Assembly: GCA_020063545.1 (NCBI GenBank)
Contig: JAGUUF010000127.1
Span: forward strand, 1 to 20,399
Direction: 5' to 3'
Length of the DNA: 20,399 nt
Origin: Cytophagales bacterium
GTDB taxonomy: Bacteria; Bacteroidota; Bacteroidia; Cytophagales; Cyclobacteriaceae
The notes under the pieces are model-generated. The model had not been told where the DNA came from. It did not search any database and saw nothing but the letters and a program-made list of their open reading frames with translations. Shown here one piece after another: positions 8,812 to 15,328 of the stretch. Made by a program: the position numbers and the translations under genes. How positions within the stretch are numbered: position 1 is the first letter of the stretch; each line of letters begins with the position of its first letter.

Positions 8812-9968
8812 TATCTACAGAATTCTAATGCTCTAATCCTCGTTTCTTTGTCTGTTTCAACGTAATCCGCGTAAGCGGGATCACGGATATAATCAATTTT
8901 TTCAAGGCATCGTTCCACAACTTCCGGCATTTTCAAAAAACCAATTTTATCGCCCAGGAATTGCGCCACGGCCACTTCATTGGCGGCATTCAGCACACAG
9001 GGCATGTTACCGCCCCGTTTAAGGGCCTCGTAAGCGAGTGCAAGATTACGAAAAGTTTCGGTATCGGGTTTTTCGAAGGTCAGGTTGGGATAATCCGAAA
9101 AATTGAACCTTGGAAAATCGGATTGATACCGGTCGGGGTAAGTAAGGGCAAATTGTATGGGCAGGCGCATATCGGGCAAACCCATTTGGGCTTTAATCGA
9201 GCCATCTTCGAATTGCACCATCGAATGAATAATGGACTGCGGGTGAACAATTACTTCCACCTGGTCGGTACCCACTCCGAAAAGCCACTTGGCCTCAATT
9301 ACTTCAAGGCCCTTATTCATGAGTGTGGCCGAGTCGATGGTGATTTTTGCACCCATGTTCCAGTTAGGGTGTTTGAGCGCCTGTGCTTTTGTTACTGAAC
9401 GCAACTCCTCCCGTTTTTTGCCCCTGAACGGCCCGCCTGATGCGGTGAGTATAATCTTTTCAATCTTGTTATGAAACTCCCCAACCATGCATTGAAAAAT
9501 GGCCGAGTGTTCAGAATCGATCGGGTATATATTCACGCCCTTTTCGGACGCAAGGCCGGTAATTAATGCACCTGCAACCACCAGTGTTTCCTTGTTGGCA
9601 AGTGCAATGGTTTTACCCGCTTCAATGGCCCGGATGGTGGGTAATAAGCCGGAGTAACCAACAAGCGCGGTAAGCACCAGGTCAATGGTTTCCATTTGCA
9701 CTACCGATGCCAGGGCATTATCGCCCGCAAAAACCTTAACAGGGTATTGGTGCAACGCCTGCTTCACTTTTTCGTATTGGCTTTCGGCACCGATAACCAC
9801 AGCATTGGGTGTAAACTCAATGGCCTGCTGAATAAGCAGGTCGGCATTTCTTTGTGCGGTAAGCACCTCCACTTCAAAAAAATCCCGATGGGCTCGGACC
9901 ACATCCAGCGCTTGCGTACCGATGGAACCGGTGGAGCCGAGGATGGCAATATGTTTTTTGGTTTTCAA
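8811..9968 (-). CDS. dxr: 1-deoxy-D-xylulose 5-phosphate reductoisomerase
   Basis: Second enzyme of the MEP isoprenoid pathway: it converts DXP to 2-C-methyl-D-erythritol 4-phosphate using NADPH and a divalent metal in the cytoplasm. The 385 residues show the nucleotide-binding loop GSTGSIG at 11-17, metal ligands Asp151 and Glu153 in PIDSEHSAIFQ, Glu222 in MNKGLEVIEAKW, and the flexible-loop region PNWNMGAKITIDSATLMNKG. Length and motifs are normal, so it should be active. The only sensible start is TTG (9968-9966); upstream in frame there is only a CTG before the stop at 9990, and no ATG occurs before the nucleotide-binding loop. The end overlaps rseP. The gene follows hepT by 21 bases, so it may depend on read-through from the GH3-mntA-hepT genes. 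Confidence 0.97.
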   Translation of the reverse strand: MKTKKHIAILGSTGSIGTQALDVVRAHRDFFEVEVLTAQRNADLLIQQAIEFTPNAVVIGAESQYEKVKQALHQYPVKVFAGDNALASVVQMETIDLVLTALVGYSGLLPTIRAIEAGKTIALANKETLVVAGALITGLASEKGVNIYPIDSEHSAIFQCMVGEFHNKIEKIILTASGGPFRGKKREELRSVTKAQALKHPNWNMGAKITIDSATLMNKGLEVIEAKWLFGVGTDQVEVIVHPQSIIHSMVQFEDGSIKAQMGLPDMRLPIQFALTYPDRYQSDFPRFNFSDYPNLTFEKPDTETFRNLALAYEALKRGGNMPCVLNAANEVAVAQFLGDKIGFLKMPEVVERCLEKIDYIRDPAYADYVETDKETRIRALEFCR

Positions 9969-9989
9969 TGTATGCAGAATTGATACTGG

Positions 9990-10325
9990 TTACAAACCGC
10001 TTTGCAAGTCTAGTAACTGGTTTTTAAGAATAATCAAATCAACCTTAACCACTTGCCAAACTGCAGGCAGATCAATTCCAAAATACTCATGAATTACTTT
10101 ATTGCGCATTGCACTTATTTTACGCCAGGGTATGTGTGACGTTGACTCTTTGAACGATTCTTCAAATTTTTTACTTGCTTCCCCTATCACCTGAATGTTT
10201 CTGAGTACTGCATCCTGAATGAGGAAATTTCGGTAGAACTCTTCTTCGGTAATATTGACTGTATAGTGTTCAATTCGGGAAATAGAGTTAAGTATGTGGA
10301 GTATGTAGATAGAAGGGTTTTTCAC
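9990..10325 (-). CDS. hepT: HepT-like toxin (DUF86), MntA/HepT toxin-antitoxin
   Basis: A 111-residue all-helical protein of the HepT/DUF86 family. Its C-terminal half has the motif RNKVIHEY at residues 74-81, an exact match to RX4HXY (Arg74, His79, Tyr81). In characterised pairs the Arg and His form the RNase site of this HEPN-type toxin, and the Tyr is the residue adenylylated by the partner MntA to switch the toxin off. All three are present, so the toxin looks intact. It starts with GTG, one base overlapping the mntA stop (TAGTG), so the two are tightly coupled. The toxin lies downstream of the antitoxin gene, and the pair is inserted between the GH3 gene and dxr. The pair is AT-rich compared with its neighbours, which suggests horizontal acquisition. 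Confidence 0.9.
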   Translation of the reverse strand: MKNPSIYILHILNSISRIEHYTVNITEEEFYRNFLIQDAVLRNIQVIGEASKKFEESFKESTSHIPWRKISAMRNKVIHEYFGIDLPAVWQVVKVDLIILKNQLLDLQSGL

Positions 10326-10612
10326 TATAAGATAAATTGGAGATCTTTTTCTACATACGGGCGAATAAGTGGATTCAGGGATCGTTCGGTAATCAAATCT
10401 ACCTTTACACCCAACGCTTCCGACAATTGCTGTTCAATTCCAATAATATCGAGCAAGGATATTTTTTTTGAATTATCCAAATAGATTAAAATATCCAAAT
10501 CACTTAATACCTTCTGCTCATTACGGGCATAAGAACCAAATACACCAATCTTTTGAGGTGATAAACCTTTTAGGTGAGTAATAATCAGCTCCTTCTGTTG
10601 TTTTGTGATCAT
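10325..10612 (-). CDS. mntA: MntA-like nucleotidyltransferase antitoxin
   Basis: A 95-residue minimal nucleotidyltransferase. It has the GSX10DXD motif exactly: Gly26-Ser27, ten residues, then Asp38-Leu-Asp40. A third acidic residue, Asp72, is in GVKVDLIT. These are the metal and nucleotide-binding residues of the family; in studied pairs the protein adenylylates a Tyr on HepT to neutralise it. The ATG overlaps the TGA of the GH3 gene by four bases (ATGA), so it is probably translated by re-initiation from GH3. Local base composition is low in GC: the 60 bases from 10441 contain only 13 G or C, against roughly half in flanking genes. A role other than antitoxin cannot be excluded, but the pairing with HepT is diagnostic. 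Confidence 0.92.
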   Translation of the reverse strand: MITKQQKELIITHLKGLSPQKIGVFGSYARNEQKVLSDLDILIYLDNSKKISLLDIIGIEQQLSEALGVKVDLITERSLNPLIRPYVEKDLQFIL

Positions 10613-12135
10613 GATGCAAATTTACCTAATTCTGTTGCAATTTTCCGGTCGTTCGCAAGCCGGGGCACTTTGTTTTGCCCGCCTAGTTTGTCCTGCGCTT
10701 TCATATAGTCAATAAAGGCATTGCGTTTAAGCGGTGTAATCCTCAGGGTTTGCAAAATATTTCCGGTAATCAGGTCATCGTAGTAAACATTCAGGGCGCG
10801 CATTTGGTTATCCAACTCCAAGGCAAATGCGGTTAAATCTGAGGGCGCTTTTCCAAACTCAATAAACCATTCGTGGTGGGGCAACCCTTCGGCCGGGGTT
10901 ACCTGCGGGGCTACTGTAAACTCGGTAAGTTCAACTTCAGGAAATTTTTGCATTGTTGCTTTCATCGCCTTCTCCACTTCTTCACCGATAACGTGCTCGC
11001 CAAATGCTGATATAAAATGTTTTATCCGGCCGGTAACCAGCAGGCGGTACGGATTTTTCGAAACAAACTTTACCGTATCGCCAATGGAGTACCCCCACAA
11101 ACCGGCATTGCTGTTAATAATGAGTGCGTAGTTCCTACCTGGTTCAACTTCATCAATGCTCAGCCGTGTCGGATTGTCGTTAAAATACTCCTCCACCGGT
11201 ATAAACTCATAGAACATTCCGTTATTGAGCAGCAACAATAAGCCCGGTTGGCGCTGCGAGTCCTGGTAGGCGATAAACCCTTCGGATGCCGGGTAGGTTT
11301 CAATGGAGTCAACTTTTTTGCCGATAGACTCTTCCAGTTTAGCCCGGTACGGTTCAAAGTTTACACCGCCATAAACGAATACCGAAAAATCCGGAAACAC
11401 ATCTTTAATCTTCTTGCCGGTGCGGGCATGAATGCGATCGAAATACATCTGCACCCAGGGGGGTATGCCCGAGATGAGTGTCATGTTTGCATGAAGTGTT
11501 TCATCAATAATGCGCTCCAGTTTTTCCTCCCAGTCGTCAATGCAATTGGTGGTGTACGATGGTTTCTGATTGGTGCGCAGGTAAGCCGGCACCAGGTGAT
11601 TGGATATTCCGGATAACCGGCCGGTTTTTATACCTGAAATTTCTTCCAACTCGGGGCTGCCTGAAAGAAAGATCAGATTACCATCAAGAAACTTAGCATT
11701 GCCGGTTTCATGAACATAGGCCAGCGTGGCGTTGCGTGCACTAATAAAATGGCTATACTTTGACTCGTTTGAAATGGGGATGTATTTTGTGCCGGATGTA
11801 GTGCCCGAGGTTTTGGCAAGGTAAGCCGGCTTTCCTCTCCACAGCACATTCGCTTCGCCTGTTAAAATCCGGTCAATGTAAGGCTTCAGTTGTTCATAGT
11901 CGCGAACGGGTACGTGCTTCTTGAAATCCGAATAGGATTGAATGTCTTGGAATCCATGATCCCTTCCAAAAGCCGTATTGCTTGCCTGGCTCACAAGTGT
12001 AGTAAGGGTTTGTTGCTGCACAGCACCGGGCCGGCTTGCCCACTTTTTGGTTTGGGCTGCAACATAGGCTGCAAATGGCTTGGCCAGTACAGATCGGATT
12101 CCCATACCGGCCAAAAGTAAAGAATTTGTCCGCAT
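10609..12135 (-). CDS. GH3 family acyl-adenylating protein (bacterial GH3)
   Basis: A 508-residue member of the GH3 family, named after plant auxin/jasmonate-amido synthetases. Plant members adenylate a carboxylic acid and join it to an amino acid; the substrate of Bacteroidota versions is not known to me. Visible features are the N-terminal QQQTLTTLVSQASNTAFGRDHGF block, the ATP-binding loop TSGTTSGTKYIPIS near 109-122, VFVYGGVNFEPY and SIETYPASEGFIAYQD in the middle, an adenylation-type hinge LVTGRIKHFISAFGEHV, and the conserved tail NKVPRLANDRKIATEL. Length is normal. It is divergent from htrA and is the first gene of the run GH3-mntA-hepT-dxr-rseP; its stop codon overlaps mntA. No signal peptide is seen, so it is probably cytoplasmic. 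Confidence 0.92.
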   Translation of the reverse strand: MRTNSLLLAGMGIRSVLAKPFAAYVAAQTKKWASRPGAVQQQTLTTLVSQASNTAFGRDHGFQDIQSYSDFKKHVPVRDYEQLKPYIDRILTGEANVLWRGKPAYLAKTSGTTSGTKYIPISNESKYSHFISARNATLAYVHETGNAKFLDGNLIFLSGSPELEEISGIKTGRLSGISNHLVPAYLRTNQKPSYTTNCIDDWEEKLERIIDETLHANMTLISGIPPWVQMYFDRIHARTGKKIKDVFPDFSVFVYGGVNFEPYRAKLEESIGKKVDSIETYPASEGFIAYQDSQRQPGLLLLLNNGMFYEFIPVEEYFNDNPTRLSIDEVEPGRNYALIINSNAGLWGYSIGDTVKFVSKNPYRLLVTGRIKHFISAFGEHVIGEEVEKAMKATMQKFPEVELTEFTVAPQVTPAEGLPHHEWFIEFGKAPSDLTAFALELDNQMRALNVYYDDLITGNILQTLRITPLKRNAFIDYMKAQDKLGGQNKVPRLANDRKIATELGKFAS

Positions 12136-12167
12136 GGTTGATCGGACCGATTACACCGCCATCGGAT

Positions 12168-12175
12168 TATATTTG
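12168..12175 (+). promoter_or_regulatory. Probable -7 promoter element for htrA
   Basis: TATATTTG matches the Bacteroidota -7 consensus TAnnTTTG exactly and lies about 63 bases before the htrA ATG, in the 102-base divergent gap with the GH3 gene. The nearest upstream TTG (12138-12140) is 27 bases away, longer than the usual spacing, so only the -7 part is supported. Confidence 0.4.
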
Positions 12176-12226
12176 CAAAAAAAATGTCGGGCGGCTCAAC
12201 TTTTGCTGTTCAACGACCATCAAAAC

Positions 12227-12230
12227 GGAG
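12227..12230 (+). promoter_or_regulatory. Shine-Dalgarno site of htrA
   Basis: GGAG lies 7 bases before the ATG at 12238. It selects this start over the in-frame ATG 18 codons upstream, which directly follows the likely -7 element and encodes no recognisable sequence. Confidence 0.6.
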
Positions 12231-12237
12231 TAATGTT

Positions 12238-13671
12238 ATGAACGCACTGAAAGTAATTATCATTGGCTTCCTGGCAGGTGTGGCAGGAGCGTACGCAGGG
12301 TTTCACTTTTTCATTAAAGACGCTGTAAACCGGCCTCAAGCCGATACCGCATTCACCAATGTGCATTACGATACGCCCGCATACCCGGTAACCATTCCGG
12401 AAACCACCCATCCCGCAGCGACCTCCGAATTATCCGATTTCAGCATGGCGGCCAACAAAGCCATACCCAGCGTGGTGTACATCAACAGCATATTTAAAGG
12501 AACATCCTACTCTCCGTTCGATTGGTTCTTCGGAGGCACCACCACCCAAACCCAGGTAAGCAGCGGGTCGGGTGTAATCTTTACCCGCGATGGGTACATC
12601 ATTACCAACAACCACGTAATCGAATCGGCTGAACGCATCGAAGTAATGTATAATAAAAAGGTGTATCCGGCCGAGCTTATCGGTACCGATCCCTCTACTG
12701 ACCTTGCGGTTTTAAAAATTGAAGAAAAAAACCTGCCGGCCATTACGCTGGGCTCTTCAAAAGATGTTCAGGTTGGCGAATGGGTGGTGGCGGTTGGAAA
12801 TCCGTTTTCGCTTTCATCAACGGTTACGGCAGGAATAGTAAGTGCTAAAGGAAGGCGGATAGGCATTTTAGAAGGAAAATTCCCGATTGAGTCGTTTATC
12901 CAAACCGATGCAGCCATTAATCCCGGCAACAGCGGAGGCGCCCTGGTAAACAAGGCCGGGGCATTGGTGGGCATTAACACGGCCATCCTTTCGCGCACGG
13001 GCAGCTATACCGGCTATGCATTTGCCGTACCGGTAGATATTGCCAAAAAAGTTTTTGACGACCTGGTAAAATTCGGTGTCGTTCAAAAAGCGTTGTTCGG
13101 TGGCAATGTTACCGAATACAATTTTCAAAACGCGCGGAAATACGATCTAAAAACCGATGGTATTGATTTTAAAGGCGTGCTGATTGAAAGTCTGGACAAA
13201 GAAGGACCTGCAGTAAGGGCCGGCCTCAAACCGGGCGATATCATCATCCGCATCAACAACACGGAAGTAAACAGCCAGAGCGCATTTGAAGAAGAACTGG
13301 CGTATCGCTACCCGGGCGACAAGATTACGGTTACCTACCAACGTGAAAACAAAACGGCAACCGCAACCATTACCCTGGTTAATAAATTAGGCACGACCGA
13401 AATTGTTAAGCGAAAAATTTATTCCTCGGCTTCGCTGGGTGCCGAACTGGAGGCCACCGATTATGGCATTAAAGTTTTTAAGATGAAAGACAAAAGCATT
13501 CTGAAACAAATCGGGGTACCTGAAAACTTTACCATCATTGCCATAAACCGGGTGCGGGTAAAAGAGCCGGAGGACGTTATCGAGTTCTTCGAAAAGTTTA
13601 AGGGGCGCGGGTATATTTACGGGGTTAACAGCGCCAAGCAGCAGGTGGAGATTCCGTTTATTATCCGGTAA
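12238..13671 (+). CDS. htrA: HtrA/Do family periplasmic serine protease
   Basis: Trypsin-like protease/chaperone of envelope quality control, 477 residues. An N-terminal hydrophobic segment (about 6-24, VIIIGFLAGVAGAYAGFHFF) anchors or exports it. The protease domain carries His126 (NNHVIE), Asp155 (STDLAVLKI) and Ser232 (INPGNSGGAL), a complete catalytic triad. A good PDZ domain follows around 305-380 (GVLIESLDKEGPAVRAGLKPGD). A second, degenerate PDZ lies around 400-475; it lacks a clear GLKxGD loop, reading IGVPENFTIIAINRVRV. The protein is therefore DegP/DegQ-like in architecture. It is monocistronic on the plus strand, divergent from GH3 and convergent with dnaA (36-base gap, no clear terminator). 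Which of degP, degQ or degS it corresponds to cannot be told from sequence. Confidence 0.94.
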   Translation: MNALKVIIIGFLAGVAGAYAGFHFFIKDAVNRPQADTAFTNVHYDTPAYPVTIPETTHPAATSELSDFSMAANKAIPSVVYINSIFKGTSYSPFDWFFGGTTTQTQVSSGSGVIFTRDGYIITNNHVIESAERIEVMYNKKVYPAELIGTDPSTDLAVLKIEEKNLPAITLGSSKDVQVGEWVVAVGNPFSLSSTVTAGIVSAKGRRIGILEGKFPIESFIQTDAAINPGNSGGALVNKAGALVGINTAILSRTGSYTGYAFAVPVDIAKKVFDDLVKFGVVQKALFGGNVTEYNFQNARKYDLKTDGIDFKGVLIESLDKEGPAVRAGLKPGDIIIRINNTEVNSQSAFEEELAYRYPGDKITVTYQRENKTATATITLVNKLGTTEIVKRKIYSSASLGAELEATDYGIKVFKMKDKSILKQIGVPENFTIIAINRVRVKEPEDVIEFFEKFKGRGYIYGVNSAKQQVEIPFIIR

Positions 13672-13707
13672 TACCCAACAGTACCCGTAAATGCTTGGTT
13701 ATCGGAC

Positions 13708-15120
13708 TTAATTCATCCTGAGTTTAAGTTTCTTACCCAACTCTTCAACCGATGATTTAAAGTTGGCATCGGTCTTCATCATGTCTTCCACCGATTCAAG
13801 CGCGTGGATAACCGTGCTGTGATCGCGGCCGCCAAAGTTTTCGCCAATCAGGGCAAGGGTTAGTTGCGTGTACCGCTTGCAGAAGTACATGGCCACCTGC
13901 CGCGGTATAACAATTTCGCGTTTTTTTACCTTGCCCTTCATCGAATCCAGGTCAACCTTAAAATATTCCGAAACGGTTTTCTGAATAAAATCAACACTTA
14001 CATCGGCCTGGATTTCCTTAATAATGTTTTTCAATACCTCTTTAGCAAGATCCAGATCAATTTCCTTCTTTAATAAGGTAGCATGGAAAATGAGTGAGTT
14101 CAATACACCTTCCATATCGCGCAGGTTGGTATCCACACTGTAGGCCAGGTATTCGGCCACTTCGGTGGGGATGGTGATCCCATCAGCCTGCATTTTACGG
14201 TGAATGATGGCCAGCTTGGTTTCAAAATCGGGTTCCTGTAAATCGGCCGTAAGGCCCCACTTGAAGCGCGACAGCAGGCGCTCCTGGAAGCCTTTCATGT
14301 CGCGGGGCGGGCAGTCGCTGGTCATGATAACCTGCTTGCCCGATTGATGCAGTTGGTTGAAAATATGGAAAAACATCTCCTGGGTTTTTTCCCGGCCGGC
14401 CAGAAACTGCACGTCATCCAGGATCAGCAAATCAACCTGCAGGTAGAAATTCTGAAAATCCTGGAGCTTGTGGTTTTGAAGGGCATTGAGGAATTGCGTG
14501 GTAAAATCGTTTTGATCAACATACAATACAATTTTATCGGGCATGTTGTTGCGAATCTCATTGCCGATGGCCTGCACCAGGTGTGTTTTACCTACCCCAA
14601 CGCCACCGTAAAGCATTAACGGGTTAAACGATGTAACGCCCGGCTTTTTCGCCACCGCAAGCCCTGCCGAGCGGGCCAGCCGGTTGCAATCGCCTTCCAC
14701 GAAATTATCGAACGTGTAGTTCGGGTTCAGGCGCGAATTGACGGTTTGCGGATTCAGCGCCTTATAGGTAAACGGTGAATACTCGCTGTCAAGACTATTA
14801 ACAGCTTTTCTGCTGCCCATGCCGTTTGGGTAATGAACCGTAACGGGGGGTGTGTTCGTATTTCCGCTGTCAACCACTACCGAGTACTCCAGCCGGCCGT
14901 TGGGGCCCAAAACTTTTTGCAGCGCCTTTTTAAGCACTGGCACGTAATTGTCTTCCAGCCACTCGTAAAAGAATTGCGATGGCACCTGAATCGTTAACAC
15001 CTCTCCCTCAACCTGTACCGGAACGATCGGTTTAAACCATGTAGAATAATTTTCTTCTCCGACCGATTCCCGAATTACTTCGAGACAGTCGTTCCATAGG
15101 GTTGTACAATCGGCTACCAT
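13708..15120 (-). CDS. dnaA: DnaA, chromosomal replication initiator
   Basis: AAA+ protein that binds DnaA boxes and opens oriC. The 470 residues have all four parts: domain I (1-80, LWNDCLEVIRESVGEENYSTWFKPI), a short linker (about 81-130), and the AAA+ domain with FNPLMLYGGVGVGKTHL (Walker A 172-179) and LLILDDVQFLAGREKTQ (Walker B Asp235/Asp236). Domain IV has the DnaA signature IGENFGGRDHSTVIHALESVE at about 425-445, which contacts DnaA boxes. It is complete and should be functional. The ATG at 15120 lacks a Shine-Dalgarno. It is divergent from mutA over a 208-base region with striking inverted repeats, and a plausible promoter lies about 40 bases upstream of the start. No dnaN or gyrB neighbour is visible, so the classic dnaA-dnaN order is not kept here. 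Confidence 0.98.
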   Translation of the reverse strand: MVADCTTLWNDCLEVIRESVGEENYSTWFKPIVPVQVEGEVLTIQVPSQFFYEWLEDNYVPVLKKALQKVLGPNGRLEYSVVVDSGNTNTPPVTVHYPNGMGSRKAVNSLDSEYSPFTYKALNPQTVNSRLNPNYTFDNFVEGDCNRLARSAGLAVAKKPGVTSFNPLMLYGGVGVGKTHLVQAIGNEIRNNMPDKIVLYVDQNDFTTQFLNALQNHKLQDFQNFYLQVDLLILDDVQFLAGREKTQEMFFHIFNQLHQSGKQVIMTSDCPPRDMKGFQERLLSRFKWGLTADLQEPDFETKLAIIHRKMQADGITIPTEVAEYLAYSVDTNLRDMEGVLNSLIFHATLLKKEIDLDLAKEVLKNIIKEIQADVSVDFIQKTVSEYFKVDLDSMKGKVKKREIVIPRQVAMYFCKRYTQLTLALIGENFGGRDHSTVIHALESVEDMMKTDANFKSSVEELGKKLKLRMN

Positions 15121-15166
15121 GAAATGTTGCGGTTTAAGAATTACCTTCCGTGGGGAGAAAGGGAGA

Positions 15167-15198
15167 CAAAGATGTGAAAAAAGGTTTTACGAAAACAA
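15167..15198 (-). promoter_or_regulatory. Probable dnaA promoter (TTG, 21 bases, CATCTTTG)
   Basis: On the minus strand TTG (15198-15196) is followed after exactly 21 bases by CATCTTTG (15174-15167). This is seven of eight bases of the Bacteroidota -7 consensus TAnnTTTG at normal spacing. Transcription would begin near 15160, giving a leader of about 40 bases. The TTG lies in the large palindrome described separately. Confidence 0.5.
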
Positions 15199-15237
15199 GC
15201 GCGCGCGTGCTTGATTTTGTTGAAAAAATTTTCGTAA
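15187..15237. repeat. Nested inverted repeat upstream of dnaA
   Basis: Outer arms TTACGAAAA (15187-15195) and TTTTCGTAA (15229-15237) are perfect nine-base complements. Directly after the left arm is a second hairpin, CAAGCGCGCGCGTGCTTG (15196-15213), with eight pairs including one G-T around a two-base turn, followed by ATTTT. It overlaps the -33 element of the probable dnaA promoter. It could be a repressor site, a cruciform or an origin element; the inner hairpin plus T-run also looks terminator-like on either strand. Confidence 0.7.
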
Positions 15238-15289
15238 TACAGAGGCCACAATCTTTTTCCCTGCAAGCCTGATTTTTTTTGCCGGAAAA

Positions 15290-15309
15290 ACAATCGGGCA
15301 AACGATTGT
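15290..15309. repeat. Inverted repeat upstream of mutA (possible operator)
   Basis: ACAATCG (15290-15296) and CGATTGT (15303-15309) are perfect seven-base complements around a six-base centre, ending 19 bases before the mutA ATG. Position and size suit a dimeric regulator binding the mutAB promoter. This is inference from symmetry and place only. Confidence 0.5.
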
Positions 15310-15328
15310 CTGTTTGTTATCTTGCATC

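Noticed and set aside
9990..10612. MntA/HepT region as an insertion-sequence remnant
   Set aside because: No transposase, terminal inverted repeats or target duplication could be seen around it.
15187..15237. Palindrome as an intrinsic terminator
   Set aside because: It lies between divergent promoters with no gene ending there, so termination is not its obvious job, although the hairpin plus T-run fits the form.
15121..15328. Cobalamin riboswitch before mutAB
   Set aside because: No B12-box-like sequence or long structured leader was found in the 208 bases.
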